From assembly GCA_900557695.1 (NCBI GenBank), contig USTP01000019.1, positions 1-12,743 of the forward strand: 12,743 nt of DNA, given 5' to 3'. Position numbers and translations under genes: made by a program. Positions within the stretch are counted from its first letter, which is position 1, and the number at the start of each line of letters is the position of its first letter. Below, piece by piece: positions 6,574 to 12,743 of the stretch. This stretch comes from an uncultured Thermoanaerobacterales bacterium (lineage in GTDB: Bacteria; Bacillota; Clostridia; Christensenellales; UBA1242). The notes below the pieces were generated by a model. That model saw only the letters and a program-made list of their open reading frames with translations, was not told the origin of the DNA and ran no database searches.

Positions 6574-7941
6574 ATGACAACGGCAGAAATTTTACAGCTT
6601 CAAAGAGAGTATTTTTTAACAGGCGAAACAAAAAGTGTTAAGTTTAGGAAAAAACAGTTAGAGCTTTTAAAGCAAACAATACTTGCAAACGAAAAGAAGA
6701 TTTATGAGGCTTTAAAAGAAGATCTTGGCAAGAGTGAAATAGAGAGCTATATGTGCGAAGTTGCACTTGTTGTTAATGAAATTAAATACATTTTAAAGCA
6801 CTTAAAAAGCTTTGTGAAAAAGAAAAAGGTGCCAACTAGCATTGTAAACTTTCCAGCATCAAGTTACGAGATGCCTTGCCCTAAGGGAAATGTTTTAATT
6901 ATGAGCCCTTGGAACTATCCGTTTATGCTAACTATCGAGCCACTAGTGGATGCTCTTGCTGCGGGGAACACGGTAATTGTTAAACCATCGGCATATTCTA
7001 AGGCAACTAGTAAACTTATTTATGAAATGCTGTCTAGCACTTTTGAGCAAAAGTATGTTGCGGTTGTTACAGGTGGAAGAGAGGTAAATCAAGACCTTTT
7101 AACTTTAAAATTCGACCACATTTTCTTTACTGGTAGTAAGGCCGTGGGGCATGAAGTTTTGAAAAATGCTGAAAGAAATCTAACAACGGTAACGCTAGAG
7201 CTTGGGGGCAAAAGCCCATGTATTGTAGACAAAACTGCTCCTATTGCGCTAGCCGCAAAAAGAATAGTTTTTGGAAAGTTTATAAATTGTGGGCAAACCT
7301 GCATAGCGCCAGATTATATTTTAGTTCATGAAAGCGTTAAGGAAATGTTCTTGCGCTCGCTTATTCTTGAAATCAAACTTCAATATGGGAAAAATCCTCT
7401 TACAGACCCTCTCTATGGCAAAATAATCTCAGAGAAACACTTTGATAAAGTTGTGGGGCTTCTAGAAAACCAAAAAGTGCTTTATGGCGGAAAATATAAC
7501 AGAGAAAGTTTAAAAATTGAGCCTACTGTTGTTGTAGACCCAGACCTTAACTCTAATATAATGACAAATGAGATTTTTGGACCAATAATTCCTGTTATTA
7601 GCTATAAAACCAACAGCGAGGCTTTAGAGATTATTAGAAGAAATGATACGCCTCTTGCGCAGTATATTTTTACCAAAGACAAAAATGTTAAAAATTTCTT
7701 TGAAACAAATGTGCTGTTTGGCGGCGGATGCATAAACGATACCATTATGCACATTTCAACACCTCTTCTTGCTTTTGGAGGGGTGGGGCAAAGCGGAATG
7801 GGTGCCTACCATGGCAAGCGTGGGTTTGACGCTTTCTCGCACTATAAAAGCATAATAAACAAGTCTACAAAACTAGACTTGCCACTAAGGTATCGTCCTC
7901 ACTCAAACTTTAAAATTAAAACAATTAAAAAATTCTTTTAA
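6574..7941 (+). CDS. Aldehyde dehydrogenase, class 3 (ALDH3/fatty aldehyde) type
   Basis: A 455-residue NAD(P)-dependent aldehyde dehydrogenase that would oxidise an aldehyde to its acid. Recognisable parts in order: an N-terminal helical region 'LGKSEIESYMCEVALVVNEI' (51-70); MSPWNYPF with oxyanion-hole N114; IVKPSAYS (135-142); FTGSKAVG (185-192); general base E209 in LELGGKSP; nucleophile C243 in NCGQTC; NEIFGP (332-337); and the C-terminal 'LPLRYRP' (436-442), reminiscent of the RYPPY tail of ALDH3 and fatty aldehyde dehydrogenases. The short N terminus and about 450-residue length also fit class 3 rather than classes 1/2. There is no C-terminal membrane anchor, only a basic tail ending KFF. 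The AAAGGAGG site (6555-6562) is eleven bases from the ATG, a little far. As last gene of the operon it could take the aldehyde made by the alcohol dehydrogenase, or remove toxic lipid aldehydes. Confidence 0.92.
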   Translation: MTTAEILQLQREYFLTGETKSVKFRKKQLELLKQTILANEKKIYEALKEDLGKSEIESYMCEVALVVNEIKYILKHLKSFVKKKKVPTSIVNFPASSYEMPCPKGNVLIMSPWNYPFMLTIEPLVDALAAGNTVIVKPSAYSKATSKLIYEMLSSTFEQKYVAVVTGGREVNQDLLTLKFDHIFFTGSKAVGHEVLKNAERNLTTVTLELGGKSPCIVDKTAPIALAAKRIVFGKFINCGQTCIAPDYILVHESVKEMFLRSLILEIKLQYGKNPLTDPLYGKIISEKHFDKVVGLLENQKVLYGGKYNRESLKIEPTVVVDPDLNSNIMTNEIFGPIIPVISYKTNSEALEIIRRNDTPLAQYIFTKDKNVKNFFETNVLFGGGCINDTIMHISTPLLAFGGVGQSGMGAYHGKRGFDAFSHYKSIINKSTKLDLPLRYRPHSNFKIKTIKKFF

Positions 7942-7967
7942 AAGAAGACAAAAGCGTCTTCTTTTTT
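7940..7967 (+). terminator. Intrinsic terminator of the ADH/ALDH operon
   Basis: A 10-bp perfect stem, AAAAGAAGAC (7940-7949) with GTCTTCTTTT (7956-7965), has a six-base loop and a T-run to 7967. The stem starts inside the aldehyde dehydrogenase stop codon. Its A-rich left arm could also stop minus-strand transcripts leaving the HTH remnant. Confidence 0.9.
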
Positions 7968-8151
7968 ACTCTTCGGTGGAGCCAATTAGGTGGGTTATAG
8001 TAACATCAAAAAATCTTTTGATTTTTATTAGCATTTTATAATCTGGCTTTCTTTTGCCGCTTTCATACATTTGTATAGTCTTAACAGAAAATTGCTTTAT
8101 TAAAAAATATTCCTCGCAGCAAAAAAGATAGTATTGAAAATTTGTTAAAAT
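7966..8151 (-). pseudogene. Remnant of an XRE-family helix-turn-helix regulator
   Basis: In the gap between two terminators an open minus-strand frame of about 61 codons ends at TAA 7968-7966. Its last 40 residues are a textbook XRE/Cro-type HTH: recognition helix and turn SVKTIQMYESGKRKPDYKML, then 'IKIKRFFDVTITHLIGSTEE', where the final 'F-FDV-x-x-x-x-LIG' is the usual end of the domain. The preceding CCEEYFLIKQF aligns in length with helix 2 (QEELAKKLGV in typical members), but it is oddly hydrophobic. The first residues (about ILTNFQYYLF) do not look like a normal helix 1. There is no ATG, GTG or TTG to start a full domain; the first ATG is at the M of QMYES, after the recognition helix begins. 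No ribosome site is seen, and the 5' end runs into the terminator of the upstream gene. Most likely a decayed or truncated regulator; a frameshift or sequencing error in the 5' part is the alternative. Confidence 0.65.
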
Positions 8152-8154
8152 AAT

Positions 8155-8182
8155 AAACCCCTTGGGCTTTCCAAGGGGTTTT
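8155..8182 (-). terminator. Intrinsic terminator after the membrane protein gene
   Basis: An 11-bp perfect GC-containing stem, AAACCCCTTGG (8155-8165) with CCAAGGGGTTT (8171-8181), and a five-base loop, four bases beyond the stop of the 8186-8854 gene. On the minus strand it is followed by ATTATTTT, an imperfect U-tract. The plus-strand version has TTTT, so it could act both ways. Confidence 0.85.
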
Positions 8183-8185
8183 ACT

Positions 8186-8854
8186 TTACTTGTAGTATTT
8201 AATTAAACACTTGTTTATAACTATTTTTTGCTTTGACAAAGAAGTGTAGTAGATTATTGCCATTATAACAGAAACTAGTATTATTATGCACATGTCTATT
8301 ATAAACATTGATAAAGTAGAAAAGGTGCTGTTTTTAGCAAATATAATTTTAAATGCCGAGATTATTGTTTCTAGCATTGCACCAGCAGATATTGCATAGG
8401 CGCAGGTTGAAAGAGCTGTGAAAGTGTTTGTGGTTTTTAAAACATTGTTTTCTGATTTTTGAGTGTTGAAAAATACTGATAGTGCCAGGATGTTTAATAC
8501 AATAGAAAGGTAGATATAGAATACTATAAGCCCAGCTAGCGTTGCGTAAAGCCCGAAATAGTAGTAAACATTAGTGAATACGAAGAAACCGATATAGAAC
8601 ACTATTTTAAACCACTCTGGTATAACTAGACTTTTCTTTTTTTCCACTACCATCAAAATTATATACATTACAAGGCATAAAATCACAAGCACAAAGCTAA
8701 CAATATAGTTGAAACCTGCCCTGTCTAAAAATGATGGACTAACCACGCCAAAAAGCCCAAGCATAAGCAAAGCAAAATGTAGAATGCTTAAAACTAGAAC
8801 TATCCAAAGCAATGCTGTTGAAAATTTAACTTTTGAAGTTTTGTCTTTTTTCAT
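8186..8854 (-). CDS. Six-TM integral membrane protein, unknown function
   Basis: I do not recognise a family. The 222 residues hold about six hydrophobic helices: roughly 12-37, 47-70, 81-100, 103-128, 143-172 and 181-204. The N-terminal tail is short and basic (MKKDKTSKVK) and the C-terminal tail is lysine-rich, so by the positive-inside rule both termini are probably cytoplasmic. A charged loop EKKKSLVIPEWFK (71-83) separates helices 2 and 3. No catalytic motif, metal site or transporter signature stands out. The start is supported by GAGGA seven to eight bases before the ATG. The gene begins 20 bases after the dnaN stop with no terminator between, so it should be read with dnaN, and it ends at a strong hairpin. 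It sits where yaaA/recF follow dnaN in most Firmicutes, but it is unrelated to those. Any link to replication is only positional. Confidence 0.8.
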   Translation of the reverse strand: MKKDKTSKVKFSTALLWIVLVLSILHFALLMLGLFGVVSPSFLDRAGFNYIVSFVLVILCLVMYIILMVVEKKKSLVIPEWFKIVFYIGFFVFTNVYYYFGLYATLAGLIVFYIYLSIVLNILALSVFFNTQKSENNVLKTTNTFTALSTCAYAISAGAMLETIISAFKIIFAKNSTFSTLSMFIIDMCIIILVSVIMAIIYYTSLSKQKIVINKCLIKYYK

Positions 8855-8874
8855 AATAAAGTCCTCTAAACTAA

Positions 8875-9981
8875 TTAAGATACTATTCTAACTGGCAAGA
8901 TGAGGTAAAGATATTCATCACTTGCAGTTGAAGTTATTGTGCAAGGAGCTATGCTTGAGGTGAAGTTGATTTTAACAAACTCGTCTTCAATAGTTCTCAT
9001 ACATTCGCTCATATATCTTGCGTTGAAGGCAATAGTTATGTCTTTCCCTTCAAGCGAAATGGTTATGTTTTCTGTTACATTACCAATGTCAGACGCACTA
9101 GACAAGGTTAAAAGCTTGTCGCGCACTTCAAATTTAACTAGATTATTCTTGTCCATCCTTGCAAGAAGGCTTGCTCTTTCAAGGCCGTATTCAAGCTGTT
9201 TTTTGTTGATTGTTACAGTTGTGCTAGTAGAAGAGGGGATAACCTGCTTGTAGTTGATAAATTCGCCGTCTAAAAGCCTTGTTATAACTCTAGTGTTGTT
9301 TACATTAACTAGCAGGTAGTTCTTTTGAATTAACACCTCTATATCTTCATCATCGTTGCCTTCTAGAAGCTTTGCTATTTCCGCAAGAGTTCTTGCAGGA
9401 ACAATACAACTAAACTCTGCCGATGTAGATACTATTGGCTTTTTAGCTAAAGCTAATCTATAGCCATCTAGAGCTACAGAGGTTAAAGTTTTGTTGCTTA
9501 TTTCAAAAAGGCATCCTTTTAAAATTGGCCTAGCATCATCTACCGCAACAGAGAAAATAGTTTTGTTTATAATATCGCGGAAATCTTTTCTTTTTAGAAC
9601 TATTTTCTCAGGGTTTACAAGGTCTTTAATCTCTGGAAATTCATCAGAACTTAAACATTGAAGAAAACCCTCAGAGTCGGTATATTTAATTTTTAACGAG
9701 TTTCTGTCGGTTAAAGTTAATTCTATTTGCTCGTTTGAAAGTTTTTTAATAAAGTCGGCAAAGAACTTGCCAGGCACCACAATCTCTCCTGCAATTTTAA
9801 CATCGGCAGGTATTGTTTTTTCAATTGAAATTTCTAGGTCGGTAGCAGATAAAGTTAATGTGTCTTCACTTGCCTTTAGTTTTATGCCTTCTAAAATTGG
9901 GTTTGTGGTTTTAGTTGCTGTTGCTTTTATAACTTTTAAAACTGCATCGCTTAAATCTAAACCTTCACAAATAAGTTTCAT
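8875..9981 (-). CDS. dnaN: DNA polymerase III subunit beta (sliding clamp)
   Basis: The ring-shaped dimeric clamp that holds DNA polymerase III and other repair and replication proteins on DNA. The 368-residue length is normal for three clamp domains (about 1-120, 130-248 and 250-368). Family marks include KTTNPILEGIKLKA near the N terminus (24-37), 'LSATDLEISI' (44-53), 'IVVPGKFFADFIKKL' (67-81), 'DDARPILKGCLFE' (148-160), 'SVALDGYRLALAK' (168-180) and the C-terminal 'YLYLILPVRIVS'. The last of these is where the hydrophobic partner-binding pocket is completed. I chose the ATG at 9981 because AAGGAG lies just upstream of it and the protein then begins MKLICEG, as in other clamps. The ATG at 9996 is in frame but lies ahead of that ribosome site. 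The gene follows dnaA by 72 bases and has its own strong promoter between them. It is followed by a membrane protein gene instead of recF. Confidence 0.97.
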   Translation of the reverse strand: MKLICEGLDLSDAVLKVIKATATKTTNPILEGIKLKASEDTLTLSATDLEISIEKTIPADVKIAGEIVVPGKFFADFIKKLSNEQIELTLTDRNSLKIKYTDSEGFLQCLSSDEFPEIKDLVNPEKIVLKRKDFRDIINKTIFSVAVDDARPILKGCLFEISNKTLTSVALDGYRLALAKKPIVSTSAEFSCIVPARTLAEIAKLLEGNDDEDIEVLIQKNYLLVNVNNTRVITRLLDGEFINYKQVIPSSTSTTVTINKKQLEYGLERASLLARMDKNNLVKFEVRDKLLTLSSASDIGNVTENITISLEGKDITIAFNARYMSECMRTIEDEFVKINFTSSIAPCTITSTASDEYLYLILPVRIVS

Positions 9982-10005
9982 TTCTTTCTCCTTCATATGC
10001 TAGTT

Positions 10006-10034
10006 ATTATATTTTATTTATCGCAATTTGTCGA
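10006..10034 (-). promoter_or_regulatory. dnaN promoter
   Basis: On the minus strand TCGACA (10034-10029; 5/6 to TTGACA) and a perfect TATAAT (10011-10006) are exactly 17 bp apart. It lies in the dnaA-dnaN gap, about 25 bases upstream of the dnaN start and with room for a short leader carrying AAGGAG. The hexamers and spacing are identical to those of the recF promoter at 11534-11562. Confidence 0.8.
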
Positions 10035-10053
10035 GTAATTCAAAAAAATTTTA

Positions 10054-11436
10054 TTATTTGCCCTTAACCATTTGCCTAATGTCGTTAATTTCTGTGGCAA
10101 ACTTCTTGTTTTTATGCATGTCCTCCGCAACCTTATTTTTGGCGTATATAACCGTTGCATGGTCTTTACCAAAAATGTTTCCAACAGCGGCTAGTGGCAT
10201 AGAGAGCATGTCTGAAATTAAATACATGGCAACCTGCCTAGCCTGGGCTATTTCCTTTGTTCGCTTCCTGCCAAGAAGCTCTTCCTTTTTTATAGAATAA
10301 AACTTGCAAACACCGTCTAAAATGTGGCCAGCATCTATTTCAGATTCATCCTGCACCGCAATATCTTTTAATGCCTCTCTTGCTGTGGAAAGAGATACAA
10401 TGCTTTCGCCTATAAGGTTAGAATAGAAAACAACCCTTGCAAGCATGCCCTCAAGCTCACGAATGTTTGTGCTTTGCGCACCTGCTATATACTCAATAAC
10501 ATCTCTTGAAACATTGTAATGCTCTATTTGCGCCTTTTTGCCAAGTATAGCAATTTTAGTTTCAATATCTGGAATGCCAATATCTGCAAGCAGACCCCAT
10601 TCAAACCTTGAGCGAAGCCTTTCTTCAAGAGGATTTATCTCTTTAGGAGGTTTATCAGAAGAAATAACTATTTGTTTGCCCTGCTCGTTTAACTCGTTAA
10701 AGGTGTGGAAAAACTCGGTTTGAACTGCAGTTTTGTTTATTATAAATTGAATATCATCAACTATTAAAACATCTGCTTTTCTATACTTAGCGCGAAAATC
10801 TGTGGTAGAATTTTTTTTGCTATCGCGGATAGACTCAATTAAGTCGTTCGTAAATTTATCGCAAGTAACATAAACAACATTTAGCTTTGGGTTATGCTCT
10901 GTTACATAGTTTCCTATTGCGTGAAGAAGGTGGGTTTTACCAAGCCCAACACCGCCATAAATAAATAGGGGATTATATTTACCACCAGGGTTTTTGGCAA
11001 CTGCTTTTGCAGCGGCGGCAACAAACTGGTTGCTACTGCCAACAACAAAATTATCAAATGTGTATTTAGGGTTAAAGCTATAGGAGGTTAGCTCATTTTG
11101 ATTATTATCTGCATTTTCGGCATCTTCTTCAGGTTCGGTAAGTACGTCTTTAGCATTGCCAACAACAAACTCAACGCCTGTTATTGCACTATGCACCTCG
11201 TTTAAGCACCCAACAATTATTGACTTATAGTTCTGATTTAAAACCTTTCTGCTAGACAAACTTGGCGTTGCTAAAACCAAAGTATTGCCCTTAATTTCAA
11301 CAGGTTCAATAGTTGCAATCCAAACATCAAAGGAAATTTCTGTTACCTTTCTGTCAATTTTCTCAAGAGCTTTTTCCCATAGCTCATTAACATTTATGTT
11401 TTGTGATGATGAAACAATGTAATCTTCTTCGCTCAT
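10054..11436 (-). CDS. dnaA: Chromosomal replication initiator protein DnaA
   Basis: The AAA+ initiator that binds oriC, unwinds it and loads the helicase. At 460 residues it has all four domains: domain I about 15-90, an acidic linker domain II (about 95-118), the AAA+ domain III (about 124-340) and DNA-binding domain IV (about 365-460). Walker A is GGVGLGKT (161-168) and Walker B VLIVDD (223-228). RLRSRFEWG (273-281) and sensor-2 NIRELEG with R326 are present. Domain IV keeps GRKRTKEIAQARQVAMYL (389-406). However, the signature usually written FGGRDHTTVIHA reads FGKDHATVIYA (422-432). It is one glycine shorter, with K for R, A for the first T and Y for H. That segment contacts the DnaA box. 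The ATG is preceded by GAAGGGG five bases away. A promoter lies upstream; recF is divergent and dnaN follows on the same strand. Confidence 0.98.
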   Translation of the reverse strand: MSEEDYIVSSSQNINVNELWEKALEKIDRKVTEISFDVWIATIEPVEIKGNTLVLATPSLSSRKVLNQNYKSIIVGCLNEVHSAITGVEFVVGNAKDVLTEPEEDAENADNNQNELTSYSFNPKYTFDNFVVGSSNQFVAAAAKAVAKNPGGKYNPLFIYGGVGLGKTHLLHAIGNYVTEHNPKLNVVYVTCDKFTNDLIESIRDSKKNSTTDFRAKYRKADVLIVDDIQFIINKTAVQTEFFHTFNELNEQGKQIVISSDKPPKEINPLEERLRSRFEWGLLADIGIPDIETKIAILGKKAQIEHYNVSRDVIEYIAGAQSTNIRELEGMLARVVFYSNLIGESIVSLSTAREALKDIAVQDESEIDAGHILDGVCKFYSIKKEELLGRKRTKEIAQARQVAMYLISDMLSMPLAAVGNIFGKDHATVIYAKNKVAEDMHKNKKFATEINDIRQMVKGK

Positions 11437-11477
11437 AGTAGCCCCTTCTTAGCTTTTGTCGCACTAAAAACAATTAT

Positions 11478-11506
11478 AATATAACTTTCGCATTTTAGCA
11501 AGTCAA
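11478..11506 (-). promoter_or_regulatory. dnaA promoter
   Basis: On the minus strand TTGACT (11506-11501) and TATATT (11483-11478) are 17 bp apart, leaving a leader of about 35 bases before the dnaA ATG. An overlapping TATAAT (minus 11478-11473) is too far (22 bp) from the -35. The leader contains GCGACAAAA (minus, 11462-11454), similar to the CGACAAA stretches that overlap the -35 boxes of dnaN and recF. Confidence 0.65.
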
Positions 11507-11533
11507 TTAAACTCAAGTTTTTTTATCTTTTGC

Positions 11534-11562
11534 TCGACAAAACCATGGCGAAAATGTATAAT
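11534..11562 (+). promoter_or_regulatory. recF promoter giving a predicted leaderless mRNA
   Basis: TCGACA (11534-11539) and TATAAT (11557-11562) are exactly 17 bp apart. Only seven bases (TTTACCT plus T) lie between the -10 box and the recF ATG at 11570, so the normal start point falls on or beside the A of the ATG. No Shine-Dalgarno sequence precedes the gene, which agrees with a leaderless message. Confidence 0.75.
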
Positions 11563-11569
11563 TTACCTT

Positions 11570-12670
11570 ATGAGAATTACTAAACTAAAACTTGAAAATT
11601 TTAGAAATTATTCTAGTTTAGAGCTAGATTTTTCTCCTGGGATTACGCTAGTTAGTGGAAACAATGGGCAGGGCAAAACAAATCTTGTTGAAAGCCTTGT
11701 TATTGCCTCTACAACCAAAAGCCCTAGAACTAGCACGTTTTTAGAGCTAATTAAAGATGGAAAGCAAAACGCAAGAGTTGATGTTTATATTGAAAGGCGC
11801 TACGGAAAAGTTAAGGTTTCCTACGCTATTGACCAAAAGGGAGAAAAAACATTCTTTGTTAATGGCAATAGCCAATCAAAGCTTGGCGAAGTGTTTGGGA
11901 ACTTAGTTGTTATATACTTTTGCCCAGATCATTTGAAGATAGTGTCGGGCTCGCCTCAAGAACGCCGAGATTTTATGGATACAGATATATCTCAGCTTTC
12001 AGGAGCGTATTATAATTTGCTTCAAAGATATAACAAAATTTTGATGCAAAGAAACAAGCTGTTAAAAATTGAAAAAGATAGGCAGGTTCTTTTAAGCCAA
12101 ATTGGGGTTTGGAATGAGCAGCTTGCCTCTGTGGCGTCACTTATTATTAAAACAAGAAAAGGTTTTATTGAAAAACTTAAAAAACCAGCAAGTGAAGCCA
12201 TTAAGTATATATCTTCAAGCAAAGAAGAGCTTGAAATTGAATATATTGGGGCAAGGGGCCAAACAAAAGAAGAAATAAAAAACGAGCTTTTAAAGTCGCT
12301 TGAATATAATCTTGAAAAAGATATAGAACTTGGCTACACTTCTATTGGCCCGCACAGGGATGACATTTATTTTGGACTTAGCAAAAAAGATGCAAGAAGC
12401 TTTTCAAGCCAGGGGCAACAAAGAAGTATTGTTCTTGCTTTGAAGTTTGCAGAAATGGAAATATTTAAAGAAGAGCTAGGCGAAAGCCCAGTTATGGTTT
12501 TAGACGATGTTTTTTCAGAGTTAGACACAACTAGGCAACGCAGGCTTTATGAAAAAATGAGTGAGCAACAAACAATAATAACAGGAACTGTTTTTAAGTT
12601 TAAACCTGCTTCTGCTTATTCACTTATAAAAATTAAAAATGGCACTATAAAAGAAGTTAAAAAAAGCTAA
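11570..12670 (+). CDS. recF: DNA replication and repair protein RecF
   Basis: An SMC/ABC-type ATPase that helps load RecA at single-strand gaps with RecO and RecR. The 366-residue length is normal. MRITKLKLENFRNYSSLELD is the classical N terminus. Walker A is GNNGQGKTN (30-38); 'YFCPDHLKIVSGSPQERRDFMD' (116-137) is the RecF-specific lid region; TSIGPHRDD lies at 257-265; the ABC signature SSQGQQRS at 279-286; and Walker B 'VMVLDDVFSELD' at 308-319. The coiled-coil region between (about 145-215) is short, as expected. The start is fixed by homology, so the absence of a ribosome site is real and not a wrong start choice. The gene is transcribed away from dnaA, unlike the usual dnaA-dnaN-recF order, and ends at a hairpin overlapping its stop codon, so it appears to be a single-gene unit. 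Confidence 0.97.
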   Translation: MRITKLKLENFRNYSSLELDFSPGITLVSGNNGQGKTNLVESLVIASTTKSPRTSTFLELIKDGKQNARVDVYIERRYGKVKVSYAIDQKGEKTFFVNGNSQSKLGEVFGNLVVIYFCPDHLKIVSGSPQERRDFMDTDISQLSGAYYNLLQRYNKILMQRNKLLKIEKDRQVLLSQIGVWNEQLASVASLIIKTRKGFIEKLKKPASEAIKYISSSKEELEIEYIGARGQTKEEIKNELLKSLEYNLEKDIELGYTSIGPHRDDIYFGLSKKDARSFSSQGQQRSIVLALKFAEMEIFKEELGESPVMVLDDVFSELDTTRQRRLYEKMSEQQTIITGTVFKFKPASAYSLIKIKNGTIKEVKKS

Positions 12671-12693
12671 AAGCTCTCAAACCGAGAGCTTTT
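12669..12693 (+). terminator. Intrinsic terminator of recF
   Basis: A 10-bp perfect stem, AAAAGCTCTC (12669-12678) with GAGAGCTTTT (12684-12693), has a five-base loop. The stem begins in the recF stop codon. The right arm ends in four T residues followed by ATTA; adapter sequence starts at 12698, so the rest of the T-tract context is cut short. Confidence 0.85.
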
Positions 12694-12697
12694 ATTA

Positions 12698-12743
12698 CTG
12701 TCTCTTATACACATCTGACGCTGCCGACGATCTTACGCGTGTA
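12698..12743 (-). other. Illumina Nextera (Tn5) i5 adapter, non-genomic, inverted copy
   Basis: The mosaic end CTGTCTCTTATACACATCT (12698-12716), GACGCTGCCGACGA (12717-12730), the index complement TCTTACGC (12731-12738) and the P5 remainder are the exact reverse complement of the sequence at the left end. Trim from 12698. Confidence 0.98.

Noticed and set aside
9982..9996. Five-residue N-terminal extension of DnaN (ATG at 9996)
   Set aside because: It would be encoded by the ribosome binding site of the ATG at 9981, and clamps normally begin MKxxC/I at that second position.
11437..11569. Riboswitch or structured RNA leader at the dnaA-recF gap
   Set aside because: The gap is filled by two core promoters and short leaders; I see no stable stem set.
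49..12670. Reassigned TGA codon, as in some Mollicutes
   Set aside because: No confident gene ends in TGA, but all are full length without in-frame TGA and Trp is TGG throughout. The only TGA stop is at the damaged fragment edge, so the standard bacterial code fits.
48..12697. CRISPR array, insertion sequence or prophage
   Set aside because: No spaced direct repeats, transposase, integrase or phage structural genes are visible on either strand.
1..12743. Terminal inverted repeats suggesting a transposon or linear plasmid
   Set aside because: They are library adapters, base for base, including the Tn5 mosaic end and index.

Overview
The window is one complete sequenced fragment, not a slice cut from a larger contig. 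Its first 47 and last 46 bases are the same Illumina Nextera (Tn5) adapter, index included, in inverted orientation, so only about 48-12697 is genomic. The DNA is AT-rich, uses AAGGAG-type Shine-Dalgarno sites and sigmaA-type promoters, and has short intrinsic hairpin terminators. TGG encodes Trp, and all confident genes end in TAA or TAG. This suggests an uncultured low-GC Bacillota (Firmicutes; Clostridia-like or a related gut lineage). I cannot place it further.

Layout. 49-254 (-): remnant of a LURP-one/YxjI-like gene, frameshifted in an A-run and cut by the fragment end. 266-646 (-): YjbR/MmcQ-family protein. 836-3460 (+): P2-type cation-transporting ATPase with its own promoter and terminator. 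3516-4340 (-): protein with two DUF11 repeats and no signal peptide. 4472-4828 (-): unrecognised small protein with a TTG start. 4917-7941 (+): tight three-gene operon of an SCP2-like lipid-binding protein, an iron-type alcohol dehydrogenase and a class-3-type aldehyde dehydrogenase. Together these plausibly interconvert a lipophilic alcohol, aldehyde and acid. 7966-8151 (-): cryptic remnant of an XRE-type helix-turn-helix protein. 8186-11436 (-): dnaA, dnaN and a six-TM membrane protein of unknown role. 11570-12670 (+): recF, divergent from dnaA and ending at a terminator just before the adapter.

The replication/repair block is the most interesting part. The usual dnaA-dnaN-recF order is broken: recF is inverted and fires away from dnaA, and a membrane protein follows dnaN. 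recF and dnaN have near-identical promoters (TCGACA, 17 bp, TATAAT). The recF promoter lies so close to the ATG that the mRNA should be leaderless. The DnaA domain IV signature is altered, and no canonical DnaA boxes are visible in the intergenic DNA around dnaA. I found no CRISPR array, phage gene, insertion sequence or clearly novel defence system.
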